DNA of 64,000 bases, taken from the NCBI RefSeq assembly GCF_014925385.1, contig NZ_JACSDK010000014.1, forward strand, positions 124,001-188,000, read 5' to 3'. Both the position numbers and the translations under genes were made by a program. This document shows, piece by piece, positions 1-11,508 of the stretch. The notes under the pieces are model-generated. The model was not told the DNA's origin. It saw nothing but the letters and a program-made list of their open reading frames with translations, and ran no database searches. Source of the stretch: Pelagibius marinus. Lineage in GTDB: Bacteria > Pseudomonadota > Alphaproteobacteria > Kiloniellales > Kiloniellaceae. The number at the start of each line of letters is the position of its first letter. The stretch's first letter is position 1.

Positions 1-1
1 G

Positions 2-352
2 ACCGACGGTCACAAGATCGTCCAGGAGAACAAGGTCGAGGCCCTGGACCTCTGGTCCCGCTTCCGGCGGGTGATGATCACCCACCGCTTCGGCCTTCGC
101 CACGCCAAGCCGTCGACCTATTGTTTCGAGCGGATCCGCGCCGCCGAGGGCTGCGGCTGGGGTGACATGGTCTACGTGGCCGACAACCCCGCCAAGGACT
201 TCGTGAACCTGAACAGGCAGGGTATGCCGACGGTGCGGGTCCTGACCGGCCTGCACCGCGACGTTGAGGCCAGGCCCGGCTACGAGGCGCGCTTCCGCAT
301 CGCCGATCTCGACGCGCTGCCGGGCGTGCTGGAAAAGGTGTTCAAGGACTAG
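2..352 (+). CDS. HAD-family hydrolase, C-terminal part (5' end outside window)
   Basis: Open from the left edge in frame 2 and ends at TAG 350-352, so only the last 116 residues are present. Two HAD motifs can be seen: the motif III lysine in HAKPSTYCF and the motif IV acidic loop in VYVADNPAKDF. The nucleophile aspartate of motif I must lie upstream of the window. HAD proteins with this type of motif IV act on small phosphorylated metabolites, and some occur in nucleotide-sugar or surface-polysaccharide clusters; no substrate can be named here. The stop codon overlaps the stop of the convergent cbbZ in the shared palindrome CTAG at 349-352. Confidence 0.75.
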   Translation, partial: TDGHKIVQENKVEALDLWSRFRRVMITHRFGLRHAKPSTYCFERIRAAEGCGWGDMVYVADNPAKDFVNLNRQGMPTVRVLTGLHRDVEARPGYEARFRIADLDALPGVLEKVFKD

Positions 353-1074
353 ACCGCTTTCCTGGCCGGCTTCGGAAACGGCAGAACGGTTGCGGGCCCC
401 TGGCCCTCTTGCAGACACCTTGCGGCCAAGGCCTGGACCACCTGGGGCAGCAGCGCGAAGTGTGCGAAGGCGGCGTCGTGGGGCAGGCTCGCCAGCGGCG
501 CGCTGCGGTAGCCCCCGCTGTAGAGCAGGAAGGGCACGCCGGCGTGGTGGGCGGTGTGGGCGTCGGTCTCGCTGTCGCCGACGTAGACCGCCTCGTCAGG
601 TTTCGCGCCACAGGTCGAGATGCAGGCCAGCAGCGGCGCCGGGTCCGGCTTCTTGGCCAGGCCGCTGTCGCCGCCGACCACCGCCTGGAACAGCCCCTCG
701 ATCCGCAAATGACGCAGAATCTCCAGGGCCGGGCCGCTGTCCTTGTTGGTGCAGAGCCCCAGCGCCACGCCGCTGCCGGCCAGGCGGCGCAGGGCCGCGT
801 CGGCGCCGGGCATGAAGCGGGTGCGGCGGTGGCCCTCTTCGGCGTAGAACTGCTTGAAGCGGGCGACCTGTGCGGGCAGATCTTCCGGCAAGGCGCCGTG
901 GCGGGCAAAGCAGCGCTCGACCAGCCGGGCCATGCCGTTGCCGATGAAGCTGGTGACGGTGGCCAGGTCCAGCTCCGGACGGCCGTTCTGGCGCATCAGC
1001 CGGTTGGCGGCGGCCTGCAGGTCCGGCGCGCTGTCCACCAGGGTGCCGTCCAGATCGAAGATCACCGCCTTCAT
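349..1074 (-). CDS. cbbZ: Phosphoglycolate phosphatase (CbbZ/Gph)
   Basis: 241 residues, HAD subfamily IA. Hydrolyses 2-phosphoglycolate, the by-product of RuBisCO oxygenation, to glycolate and phosphate in the cytoplasm. The N-terminus carries motif I with D7 and D9 ([10 protein letters not shown]), followed by a helical cap and motif IV in VYVGDSETD. It is the last gene of the cbb operon. Its ATG overlaps the cbbX stop in an ATGA arrangement (1071-1074), which suggests translational coupling. Position in a cbb operon supports CbbZ rather than a generic Gph. The glycolate it makes could feed the gcl-hyi-glxR pathway at 52811-56536 in this window, after oxidation by an enzyme not seen here. 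Confidence 0.93.
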   Translation of the reverse strand: MKAVIFDLDGTLVDSAPDLQAAANRLMRQNGRPELDLATVTSFIGNGMARLVERCFARHGALPEDLPAQVARFKQFYAEEGHRRTRFMPGADAALRRLAGSGVALGLCTNKDSGPALEILRHLRIEGLFQAVVGGDSGLAKKPDPAPLLACISTCGAKPDEAVYVGDSETDAHTAHHAGVPFLLYSGGYRSAPLASLPHDAAFAHFALLPQVVQALAARCLQEGQGPATVLPFPKPARKAV

Positions 1075-2027
1075 GCGCTACCGCCTTCTTCGCCGCCCTT
1101 TGCGCCGTTCAGGCCGCCGGTAAAGACGCGGCTGGCGCGGATGTCGGTCTCGTCGATGGCCGAGAGGGCGGCGGCGTCCAGCGGCCCCTCGGCGTTCTCG
1201 AAAAGCCTGTTGGCCTGGCGCAGCCGCGCACGGTCCAGCGCATTGCGGATCGAACGCGCGTTGGCGAAGTGCGGCTGCCGGCGGCGGGCCTCGATGTAGT
1301 CCTTCAGCGCCGCTTCGGCCGCCGGGGTCAGGCTGTAGTTCTGCTCGTCCAGCATGTGCTCGGCGATGTGGAGCAGCTCGTCGTCGCTATAGTCGGGGAA
1401 ATCGATGTGGTGGGCAATGCGCGAGCGAAAGCCCGGGTTGCTCTCGAAGAAGCGGTCCATGCGGTCGGCGTAGCCGGCCAGGATCACCACCAGGTCGTCG
1501 CGCTGGTTCTCCATGACCTGCAGCAGGATCTCGATGGCTTCCTGGCCGTAGTCGCGCTCGTTCTCCGGGCGGTAGAGGTAGTAGGCCTCGTCGATGAACA
1601 GCACGCCGCCCATGGCCTTCTTCAGGATCTCCTTGGTCTTGGGCGCGGTGTGTCCGATGTACTGGCCGACCAGGTCGTCGCGCGTGACGGTCACCAGGTG
1701 GCCCTTGCGCACATAGCCCAGGCGGTGCAACAGGTCGGCCATCTTCATGGCCACGGTGGTCTTGCCGGTGCCGGGGTTGCCGGTGAAGGACATGTGCAGG
1801 GTCGGTGTCTGGTGGGCGAGGCCCAGGCGCTTGCGGGCGCGCTCGACCAGCAGCAGCGCCGCGGTCTCGCGGATGCGCTTCTTCACCGGCGCCAGGCCGA
1901 TGAGGTCGCGGTCGAGTTCCTCCAGCACCTCTTTCACGCCGGAGGACTCGTACTCCGCCCTGAGGTCGATTGCCGTTTCGGCAGTTTCCTCTTCAACTTC
2001 CGGCGTTGCGGCTTCGGCGCTGCTCAT
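1071..2027 (-). CDS. cbbX: Red-type RuBisCO activase CbbX (AAA+ ATPase)
   Basis: 318 residues. Uses ATP hydrolysis to release inhibitory sugar phosphates from form IC RuBisCO by pulling on the C-terminus of the large subunit; the family works as a hexamer activated by RuBP. Walker A is GNPGTGKTT (K89) and Walker B is VLFIDEAYY; the AAA+ lid follows in the C-terminal third. The first 25 or so residues are acidic and low in complexity. It lies downstream of cbbS after a 98-base gap holding a stem-loop, and overlaps cbbZ by 4 bases. Length and context match CbbX of other red-type operons. Confidence 0.97.
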   Translation of the reverse strand: MSSAEAATPEVEEETAETAIDLRAEYESSGVKEVLEELDRDLIGLAPVKKRIRETAALLLVERARKRLGLAHQTPTLHMSFTGNPGTGKTTVAMKMADLLHRLGYVRKGHLVTVTRDDLVGQYIGHTAPKTKEILKKAMGGVLFIDEAYYLYRPENERDYGQEAIEILLQVMENQRDDLVVILAGYADRMDRFFESNPGFRSRIAHHIDFPDYSDDELLHIAEHMLDEQNYSLTPAAEAALKDYIEARRRQPHFANARSIRNALDRARLRQANRLFENAEGPLDAAALSAIDETDIRASRVFTGGLNGAKGGEEGGSA

Positions 2028-2058
2028 CGCGTTCTCCTAGAACCTTAAGCGGGGAAGC

Positions 2059-2095
2059 GGCGGGCGGCGGCAGCAGGGTATCGCCACCGCCCGCC
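2059..2095 (-). promoter_or_regulatory. Stem-loop between cbbS and cbbX
   Basis: GGCGGGCGG (2059-2067) pairs with CCGCCCGCC (2087-2095), a 9-bp perfect stem with a 19-base loop. No run of U follows on either strand, so it is a poor intrinsic terminator. An intercistronic hairpin here could stabilise the abundant cbbLS message or reduce read-through into cbbX; that role is inference. Confidence 0.4.
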
Positions 2096-2125
2096 TTTGT
2101 CCTACGCCCCACGGACTTGGGGTCC

Positions 2126-2551
2126 TCAGGTGTAGCGCTCACCTTCGGGTTTGCGTGTGGCGTAGGGATGGGTGGTGTAGCGGATGTTGCGGCCCTGGCC
2201 CTCGCTGCGCTGCAGCCAGAAGCCGGCTTCCTCCGCCTTGGGGCGGTTGACGATGAAGGACAGCTTCACCGACTCCCAGCCGTGACTGGCGTCGAAGGCC
2301 GAGAGGCGGATGTAGTGGCTGTCACCGTAGACCTTGCGGCACTCGTTCAGCTCGTAGAGCACGCCGGCGGCATCGGCCACGTCGAACATCGGGTGGCCCC
2401 ACATGTCCCAGTAGGTGTTGCGGGGGTGGGGGTCGTCGGTGAACTCCAGGTTCACCGCCCAGCCGTTGTCGATGCAGTATTGCACCTGCCTGGTGATCTG
2501 CTCGTCGGTCAGGTCCGGCAGAAAGGAAAAGGCGCCTTGGGTGATACGCAT
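2126..2551 (-). CDS. cbbS: RuBisCO small subunit, red-type
   Basis: 141 residues, forms the L8S8 holoenzyme with CbbL. It begins [19 protein letters not shown], typical of red-type (form IC/ID) small subunits, and is longer than green-type ones because of the C-terminal extension that lines the central solvent channel. The family signature region near [11 protein letters not shown] is present. It starts 11 bases after the cbbL stop and must be co-transcribed with it. Confidence 0.97.
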   Translation of the reverse strand: MRITQGAFSFLPDLTDEQITRQVQYCIDNGWAVNLEFTDDPHPRNTYWDMWGHPMFDVADAAGVLYELNECRKVYGDSHYIRLSAFDASHGWESVKLSFIVNRPKAEEAGFWLQRSEGQGRNIRYTTHPYATRKPEGERYT

Positions 2552-2562
2552 GTCGATGCTCC

Positions 2563-5134
<2,572 letters not shown>

Positions 5135-5168
5135 CGAAGGTCTCCTTTGTGTCTTAAGCGCGCGGCGC

Positions 5169-7187
5169 CTACTGGATGAGGCCGCGCGCCGCGGCGGCCA
5201 CGGCGTCGGCGGTGATGCCGAAGTGCTGGTAAAGTTGTTCGGCCGGGGCGGAGGCGCCGAAGCCGGACATGCCGACGAAGGCGCCTTCCGGTGTGATCCA
5301 CTGGTCCCAGTCGTTGCGCAGGGCCGCCTCGACGCCGACGCGCGGGGCGTTGCCCAGCACCTGGGCGCGGTAGGCGGCGGGCTGGCGCTTGAAGAGCTCC
5401 CAGCAGGGCAGGGAGACCACGGCGGCCTCGATGCCCTCGGCGGCCAGGGTCTCGGCGGCCTCCATCGCCAGAGCGACTTCGGAGCCGGTGGCCAGCAGGG
5501 TGACGTCGCGCGGGCCTTCGCTCTCGCGCAGCACGTAGCCGCCGCGCGCGACCACGTTTTCCTCGCTGTGTTCGCTCCGCTGGGTCGGCAGGCCCTGGCG
5601 GGTGAGGCAAAGCATCGAGGGCCCGGTGTCGTTCTTCAGCGCGCAGGCCCAGGCCTCCGCCGTTTCCACCGCGTCGCAGGGGCGGAAGACCAGCAGGTTG
5701 GGAATGGCGCGCAGGCTGGCCAGGTGCTCGACCGGCTGATGCGTGGGCCCGTCCTCGCCCAGGCCGATAGAATCGTGGGTCATGACGTGGACGACCCTTG
5801 TGCCCATCAGCGCGCCGAGTCGGATCGCCGGGCGGGAATAGTCGGCGAAGACCAGGAAGGTGCCGCCGAAGGGGATGAAGCCGCCGTGCAGCGCCAGGCC
5901 GTTCATGGCCGCGGCCATGCCGTGCTCGCGCACGCCGTAGTGGATGTAGCCGCCGCCGTAGTCCTCGGGCGTCACCGGCTTGTAGGTCGCGGTCCTGGTG
6001 CCGACCGAGCCGGTCAGGTCGGCGGAGCCGCCGACGAGGCCGGGCACGGCGGGAACCAGCGCCTCCAGCACCTTCTGTGAGGACTGGCGGGTGGCCAGCT
6101 TGGGCCGCTCGGCCGCGAAGCCGCGCTTCACCTGGTCGACCAGCTTGTCCAGGTCGGCCGGCAGGTCGCCGGCGACGCGCGCCACGAAGGCGCCGCGCTG
6201 CGCGCTGGCCTCCAGGCGCTGGCTCCAGGCCTCGCGTTCGAGCCGGCCGCGCGCTCCGGCCTCGCGCCAGGCCTGGCGGATTTCCTCCGGGATCTCGAAG
6301 GGCGGGTGGCACCAGCCGAGTTCCTTGCGGGCGGCGGCGATCTCCTCCTCGCCCAGGGGTGCGCCGTGGGTGGCGGCGCTGCCCTGCTTGTGGGGCGCGC
6401 CGTAGCCGATCACCGTCTTGCAGGCGATGAGGCTGGGCTTGTCGCTGCGCCTGGCGGCGGCGATGGCGTCGTAGATCGCGCCCGGCTCGTGGCCGTCGAC
6501 GGAGAAGACGGACCAGCCCGCCGCCGCGAAGCGGGCGAGCTGGTCCATAGACGTGGCCAGGGAGGTGGGCCCGTCAATCGAGATGGAGTTGTCGTCGAAG
6601 AGGACGATCAGCTTGTCCAGCTTCAGGTGGCCGGCCAGGTCGATGGCCTCGTGGCTGATGCCCTCCATCAAACAGCCGTCGCCGGCCAGCACGTAGGTGT
6701 GGTGGTCGACCAGCTCCTCGCCGAACTCGGCGGCCAGCTTGCGCTCGGCCAGCGCCAGGCCGACGGCGGTGGCGATGCCCTGGCCCAGCGGGCCGGTGGT
6801 CACCTCGATGCCCGCGGCGTGGCCGTATTCCGGATGGCCGGCGGTGCGCGCGCCCAGCTGGCGGAAGTTCTTCAGCTCCTCCAGCGTCATGTCCTGATAG
6901 CCGGTCAGGTGCAGCAGGGCGTAGAGAAGCATGGAGCCGTGGCCGGCCGACAGCACGAAGCGGTCGCGGTCGGGCCACTGCGGATCGCTGGCGTCGAACT
7001 TCAGGAAATCGGTGAAGAGCACCGTGGCGACGTCGGCCATGCCCATGGGCATACCGGGATGGCCGGAGTTGGCCTTCTGCACGGCGTCCATGGCCAGCGC
7101 GCGGATGGCCTTGGCCATTTGGCCCGCGGCGACGGCGGTGCGCGGTGTTGCCGTGGCGGCGGCCTCAGAGGTTTGGGCGAGGGACAT
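5169..7187 (-). CDS. cbbT: Transketolase (CbbT)
   Basis: 672 residues, the usual length. A thiamine-diphosphate enzyme that moves two-carbon units among sugar phosphates in RuBP regeneration. The N-terminal domain starts with the conserved [12 protein letters not shown] motif; the diphosphate-binding GDGCLMEG motif (about residue 168) and the central pyrimidine domain with REHGMA are present. The ATG at 7187 is preceded on the minus strand by AAGGAG at good spacing. It is third in the cbb operon, 30 bases after cbbP. Confidence 0.97.
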   Translation of the reverse strand: MSLAQTSEAAATATPRTAVAAGQMAKAIRALAMDAVQKANSGHPGMPMGMADVATVLFTDFLKFDASDPQWPDRDRFVLSAGHGSMLLYALLHLTGYQDMTLEELKNFRQLGARTAGHPEYGHAAGIEVTTGPLGQGIATAVGLALAERKLAAEFGEELVDHHTYVLAGDGCLMEGISHEAIDLAGHLKLDKLIVLFDDNSISIDGPTSLATSMDQLARFAAAGWSVFSVDGHEPGAIYDAIAAARRSDKPSLIACKTVIGYGAPHKQGSAATHGAPLGEEEIAAARKELGWCHPPFEIPEEIRQAWREAGARGRLEREAWSQRLEASAQRGAFVARVAGDLPADLDKLVDQVKRGFAAERPKLATRQSSQKVLEALVPAVPGLVGGSADLTGSVGTRTATYKPVTPEDYGGGYIHYGVREHGMAAAMNGLALHGGFIPFGGTFLVFADYSRPAIRLGALMGTRVVHVMTHDSIGLGEDGPTHQPVEHLASLRAIPNLLVFRPCDAVETAEAWACALKNDTGPSMLCLTRQGLPTQRSEHSEENVVARGGYVLRESEGPRDVTLLATGSEVALAMEAAETLAAEGIEAAVVSLPCWELFKRQPAAYRAQVLGNAPRVGVEAALRNDWDQWITPEGAFVGMSGFGASAPAEQLYQHFGITADAVAAAARGLIQ

Positions 7188-7217
7188 AGCGTAGCTCCTT
7201 GATGCTCCTGTGCCGGC

Positions 7218-8093
7218 TCACTTGGCCCGGCGGCCGCGTTCGACGAGGCGGATGATCAACGGCGTCAGGACCAGCTGCATGGCGAGGTCCAGTTTGTCGC
7301 CGGGAATGACGATGGAGTTGGCGCGGCTCATCCAGCTGCCCTGGATCATCGAGACCAGGTAGGGGAAGTCGATGCCGCGCGGGCTCTTGAAGCGGATCAC
7401 CACCAGCGACTCGCCGGCGGTGGGAATCCAGCGGGCGATGAAGGGGTTCGAGGTGTCGACCACCGGCACGCGCTGGAAGTTGATGTCGGTCTCGGTGAAC
7501 TGCGGGCAGATGACGTGGACGTAGGAGTGCATGCGCCTGAGGATGGTGTCGGTCACCGCCTCGGTGGTGTAGCCGCGAGAGGCGTAGTCGCGGTGGATCT
7601 TCTGGATCCATTCCAGATTGATCACCGGCACCACGCCGATCTTCAGGTCCGCCTGGCCGGCGATGTCGATCTCCGGGGTCTTAACCGCGCCGTGAAGCCC
7701 TTCGTAGAACAGCAGGTCGGAGCCCTCGCCGAAGTCGTGCCAGTCGGTGAAGTGGCCGGGCGGCACGCCGTAGCGGTCGGATTCTTCGTCGTCGTGCACG
7801 TAGTGGCGGGTGCGCCCCTTGCCGGTTTCGCCGTAGGTGCGGAAGGTGTTCTCCAGCTCGTCGAGGATGTTGGCCTCGAGGGAGAAGTGGCTGAAGGTGT
7901 GGTCACCCTCCTCGGTGCGTCGCGCCAGCTCGGCCTTCATGTCGGCGCGGTTGTAGCGGTGGAAGGCGTCGCCTTCGATGGCGGCGGCGTTAATCTCCTC
8001 GCGGCGGAAGATCTGCTCGAAGGTGTGCTTCACCGTGGAGGTGCCGGCCCCGGAGGAGCCGACGACGGAGATGATCGGATGCTTGACGGACAT
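7218..8093 (-). CDS. cbbP: Phosphoribulokinase (CbbP)
   Basis: 291 residues from the ATG at 8093; the reading frame stays open upstream to 8528, but that part overlaps cbbF and is not the gene. Phosphorylates ribulose-5-phosphate to RuBP with ATP. The P-loop GSSGAGTS is at residues 12-19, and the length fits the octameric, NADH-regulated proteobacterial class rather than the plant/cyanobacterial class. It follows cbbF after 17 bases. Together with RuBisCO it is one of the two enzymes unique to the Calvin cycle. Confidence 0.97.
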   Translation of the reverse strand: MSVKHPIISVVGSSGAGTSTVKHTFEQIFRREEINAAAIEGDAFHRYNRADMKAELARRTEEGDHTFSHFSLEANILDELENTFRTYGETGKGRTRHYVHDDEESDRYGVPPGHFTDWHDFGEGSDLLFYEGLHGAVKTPEIDIAGQADLKIGVVPVINLEWIQKIHRDYASRGYTTEAVTDTILRRMHSYVHVICPQFTETDINFQRVPVVDTSNPFIARWIPTAGESLVVIRFKSPRGIDFPYLVSMIQGSWMSRANSIVIPGDKLDLAMQLVLTPLIIRLVERGRRAK

Positions 8094-8110
8094 GGCTATC
8101 GACTGCTCTC

Positions 8111-9178
8111 TCAGGAACTGAACAGGCCGCGCTCGCGGAACAGCGGCGGGGTATCGCGGACCAGGGTGGGCTCGACGTGGTAACCGACGATGAGGTGCAC
8201 CCTCTCGGCGCAGCCGAAGACCAGCGGCGTGCGCTGGTGCAGCTCGCCCGGCACCTTCAGGAGGATGCGCTCGATGCCGTCGGTGGCCGCGCCGCCGGCC
8301 TGCTCGGCCAGGAAGGCGATGGGCGCGGCCTCGTAGATCAGGCGCAGTCGGCCCTTCTCGTAGCCGGGGCGCCGGTCGGCGGGGTAGAGGAAGACGCCGC
8401 CGCGCGAGAAAATGCGGTGCGTCTCGGCGACCAGCGAGGCGACCCAGCGCATGTTGAAGTTCTTGCCGCGTGGCCCCTCGGCGCCCTCCAGGCAGTCGTC
8501 GATGAAGGTGCGGATCGGGGGAAACCAATGCCGGGAATTGGAGGCGTTGATGGCGAACTCCGTCGCCGCGGCAGGGATGGTCAGGCCGCTGCGGGCGAGG
8601 CGGAACTCGTGGTCGTCCGGGTCCAGCACGAAAAGGTCGACGCCCTGGCCCAGGGTCAGCACCAGGGCTGTGTGGGGGCCATAGACGAAGTAGCCGGCGG
8701 CGAGCTGCTCTTCGCCCGGGCGGAAGAAGGAGGCGGTGGCGCCCTCCGGGTTGGTCGGGAAGATCGAGAAGATGGTGCCGATGGAGACGTTGACGTCGAT
8801 GTTGGAGGAGCCGTCGAGCGGATCAACGGCTACAGCCACCGGCGCGTCCGGCGCCAGGGTGAGGATGGCGTCTTCCTCCTCGGAAGCGAAGTAGGCAACC
8901 GGCGCATCGTGCAGGGCCGACAGCACCAGCTCGTTGGCCTGGACGTCCAGCGCCTTCTGCACGTCGCCGTCGGCGTTGGCGGCGCCGGTGGCCTCGCCCA
9001 GGGCGCCGGCAAGCGGGCCCTTCGCGGTCAGCTTGGCGATTTCGACCGCGGCCGTCGCCAGGGCCGCCACGGTCTCCGCCGCGGCCTGCAGCCGGGGCGC
9101 GGCGGCGCCGGTCTCGGCAAGGTAGGCCGGGAGGGACATGCCGACAGGGGATGCGTTTCGCTGTGCGACAGCGACCAT
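8111..9178 (-). CDS. cbbF: Class I fructose-1,6-bisphosphatase (CbbF)
   Basis: 355 residues. Removes the C1 phosphate from fructose-1,6-bisphosphate (and in many bacteria from sedoheptulose-1,7-bisphosphate) in RuBP regeneration. The metal-binding signature VDPLDGSSNIDVN is near residues 118-130, and an EEEDAI acidic pair lies just before it. The ATG at 9178 is chosen because GGAGGAAGGAAA lies directly upstream; an internal ATG at 9139 has no such site. First gene of the cbb operon, divergent from cbbR. Confidence 0.96.
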   Translation of the reverse strand: MVAVAQRNASPVGMSLPAYLAETGAAAPRLQAAAETVAALATAAVEIAKLTAKGPLAGALGEATGAANADGDVQKALDVQANELVLSALHDAPVAYFASEEEDAILTLAPDAPVAVAVDPLDGSSNIDVNVSIGTIFSIFPTNPEGATASFFRPGEEQLAAGYFVYGPHTALVLTLGQGVDLFVLDPDDHEFRLARSGLTIPAAATEFAINASNSRHWFPPIRTFIDDCLEGAEGPRGKNFNMRWVASLVAETHRIFSRGGVFLYPADRRPGYEKGRLRLIYEAAPIAFLAEQAGGAATDGIERILLKVPGELHQRTPLVFGCAERVHLIVGYHVEPTLVRDTPPLFRERGLFSS

Positions 9179-9336
9179 TTTCCTTCCTCCCGAGCGGCCT
9201 TTCGGGCGCTCTTGCGGCCGCCTTGGGCGGTCCTTTGTTTCGAGGCTCCCCGGGAAGGGCCTCCCGGGGCAGTGGACTTTTTTGTTGTCCGGAGCCGCAT
9301 GCTCGGGGAAAATCGACGAAAAGAAAATTTAAAAAA
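9179..9336. promoter_or_regulatory. cbbR-cbbF divergent control region with inverted repeat
   Basis: 158 bases between the two divergent starts; it must carry the cbb operon promoter and the CbbR site. A perfect inverted repeat CCCCGGGA (9248-9255) / TCCCGGGG (9262-9269) with a 6-base spacer sits near its middle. The 40 bases nearest cbbR are A-rich. LysR regulators such as CbbR bind T-N11-A type sites; I could not settle on a single convincing one. Confidence 0.5.
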
Positions 9337-10275
9337 ATGGAAAGAGGATTAAGAAAAACTTTGGTCGATTTCCGCAGTCTCTCCCTGAAGCAGCTCCGCG
9401 CCTTCGCCGCGACGATCCGCAGCGGCTCGGTCACCCAGGCCGCGGCGGAGCTCTTCGTGACTCCGCCGGCCGTGACCACACACCTGAAATCATTGGAGAA
9501 AGTTGTCGGCCAGCCGGTCTACGAGCGCAACGCCGAGGGGCCGGAGCCGACCGAGGTGGGCCGCGAGCTGCTGGAGGCCGCCGACGAGATCGAGAAGGTG
9601 ATCGAACGCTGCGGCCAGCGCATCGACGCCCTGAAGTCCGGGGCCACGGGGTCGGTGACCCTGGGCGTGGTCAGCACCGGCAAGTACTTCGCCCCCAGCA
9701 TCGTCGCCCGATTCCGCCAGTTGCACCCGGAAATCCGCGTCCAGCTGGCGATCGGCAACCGCACGGAGATCATCAAGGGTCTGGAGCGGCGCGAATACGA
9801 CCTGCTGATCATGGGCCGGCCGCCGGCCCATGTGGCGGTGGAGCGCGAGGTCCTGGGCGACCATCCCCACGTGCTGGTGGCCGCGCCCGACCACCGCCTG
9901 GTCGGCGACCCTGACATCCTGCCGGAAGACCTGCTGAGCGAGACCTTCCTGGCCCGCGAGGAGGGCTCCGGCACGCGCTTGCTGATGACCCGCTTCCTCG
10001 ACCGCATCGGCGGCGGGCGGACCTTCAACATGGTCGAGATGGGCACCAACGAGACCATCAAGCAGGCGGTCATGGCCGGGCTCGGCATCGCCATCATCTC
10101 GGCGCACACCTGTCACAGCGAGGTGGCGGAGGGCAAGCTGGCGGTGCTGCAGGCCGAGGGCCTGCCGCTGGTGCGACAGTGGTTCCTCATCTACCGCAGC
10201 GACCGCCCGCTGACCCGCGCGGCCGAGGTGCTGCACCACTTCATCATCGACCACAAGGGCGACATCCTGCCTTGA
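9337..10275 (+). CDS. cbbR: LysR-type regulator of CO2 fixation (CbbR)
   Basis: 312 residues from ATG 9337; an open frame upstream to 9151 overlaps cbbF and is unlikely to be used. The N-terminal winged helix-turn-helix covers residues of about 10-70 (LKQLRAFAATIRSGSVTQAA), then a two-lobe effector domain in which the family senses metabolites such as RuBP, phosphoenolpyruvate or NADPH. Divergent placement from cbbF is the classic arrangement for CbbR, which activates the cbb operon. There is no strong ribosome site before the ATG, only an A-rich stretch, so a start a few codons later is possible. Confidence 0.93.
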   Translation: MERGLRKTLVDFRSLSLKQLRAFAATIRSGSVTQAAAELFVTPPAVTTHLKSLEKVVGQPVYERNAEGPEPTEVGRELLEAADEIEKVIERCGQRIDALKSGATGSVTLGVVSTGKYFAPSIVARFRQLHPEIRVQLAIGNRTEIIKGLERREYDLLIMGRPPAHVAVEREVLGDHPHVLVAAPDHRLVGDPDILPEDLLSETFLAREEGSGTRLLMTRFLDRIGGGRTFNMVEMGTNETIKQAVMAGLGIAIISAHTCHSEVAEGKLAVLQAEGLPLVRQWFLIYRSDRPLTRAAEVLHHFIIDHKGDILP

Positions 10276-10515
10276 GGCCGCCGGCGGGCGGGCGGCGTCG
10301 CTGGTGTGGCAAAAGGCCGCGCCGCGCAGAGCCCCGACTTGCGCAGGCCCGACCGCCGGCTCCGGCCTTCTTTCGGGAACGCATTGCTGCGCTGCGGCGA
10401 GCCGCGTTGCGGCGGGGTGGGAGGCATTGTAGGTTCGGCCTGTCAGGCGCTCGGTCGAGCGGGCTCTTCCTGTGACGCCGCCGAAAGCCCGCCTTGCCGG
10501 TCGGAAAGGTCCTGG

Positions 10516-11508
10516 ATGAGCAAACGTACTTTCCTTGTTCTGGTCGTGGTCGCGCTGCTGGCCGCCGCCGCCGGCTATCTCTGGTGGCGCGACAACCACG
10601 ACCAGCTTCCCGACTACATCGCCAGCGGCAACGGCCGCATCGAGGCGGAAGAGGTGCAGGTCGCCACCAAATACGCCGGGCGCGTGGCCGAGGTGCTGGT
10701 GAACGAGGGCGACATGGTTGCGGCGGGCCAGGTGCTGGCCCGCATGGACACGGCCGAACTGCGCGCCTCCCTGGCCGCCGCCAAGGCGAGCATCGCCCAG
10801 GCTCAGGAGAACGTCATCGAGGCGCGCGCCCAGATCGTGCAGCGGCAGAGCGAGCTGAAGTACGCCGAGGAGGAGCTGGCGCGCGCGGAAACGCTGGTCG
10901 CCAAGGGCCACATCTCCAAGCAGCTCGCCGACCAGCGGCGCACCGACCGCGATACCGCCAGGGCGGCGCTGGAGGCGGCGCGGGCGCGCCTGGCCAGCAC
11001 CCAGCGCGCCGTCGAGGCGGCCGAGGCGCAGGCCGAGCTCATCCAGACCCAGATCGACGACTCGACGCTCACCGCGCCGCGCGACGGGCGGGTGCAGTAC
11101 CGCCTGGCGGAGCCGGGCGAGGTGCTGGCCAGCGGCGGGCGCGTGATCACCCTGCTGGACCTCACCGACGTCTACATGACGATCTTCCTGCCGACGGCGC
11201 AGATCGGGCGCCTGCTGGTCGGCAGCGAGGCGCGCATCATCCTGGACGCCGTGCCGCAGTTCGTGATTCCGGCCCAGGTCTCCTTCATCTCCGCCGAGGC
11301 CCAGTTCACGCCGCGCGAGGTGGAGACGCGCAGCGAGCGCGAGAAGCTGATGTTCCGTATCAAGGTCAAGATCGCACCGGAGCTGCTGCGCGAGCACATC
11401 GAAAAGGTGCGCAGCGGCCTGCCCGGCGAGGCCTACGTCATGCTCGGCGGCGGCAACACCTGGCCGGAGCGTTTCGCCGTCAACCTGCCGCCGGCTGACG
11501 GGCAGTGA
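10516..11508 (+). CDS. HlyD-family periplasmic adaptor of an ABC exporter (YhiI-like)
   Basis: 330 residues. Membrane fusion protein expected to link the inner-membrane ABC transporter to an outer-membrane channel. One N-terminal transmembrane anchor (about residues 4-22), a lipoyl/biotinyl-like half ([18 protein letters not shown]), a long helical hairpin (about 75-165), the second lipoyl half ([13 protein letters not shown]), then a beta barrel. The open frame reaches back to 10306 but the hydrophobic anchor starts at ATG 10516. Its TGA overlaps the GTG start of the next gene by 4 bases. The gene order matches yhiI-rbbA-yhhJ of enterobacteria. Substrate unknown. Confidence 0.9.
   Translation: MSKRTFLVLVVVALLAAAAGYLWWRDNHDQLPDYIASGNGRIEAEEVQVATKYAGRVAEVLVNEGDMVAAGQVLARMDTAELRASLAAAKASIAQAQENVIEARAQIVQRQSELKYAEEELARAETLVAKGHISKQLADQRRTDRDTARAALEAARARLASTQRAVEAAEAQAELIQTQIDDSTLTAPRDGRVQYRLAEPGEVLASGGRVITLLDLTDVYMTIFLPTAQIGRLLVGSEARIILDAVPQFVIPAQVSFISAEAQFTPREVETRSEREKLMFRIKVKIAPELLREHIEKVRSGLPGEAYVMLGGGNTWPERFAVNLPPADGQ

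Noticed and set aside
8094-8528. N-terminal extension of phosphoribulokinase
   Set aside because: Overlaps cbbF; the kinase P-loop begins right after ATG 8093 as in the family.
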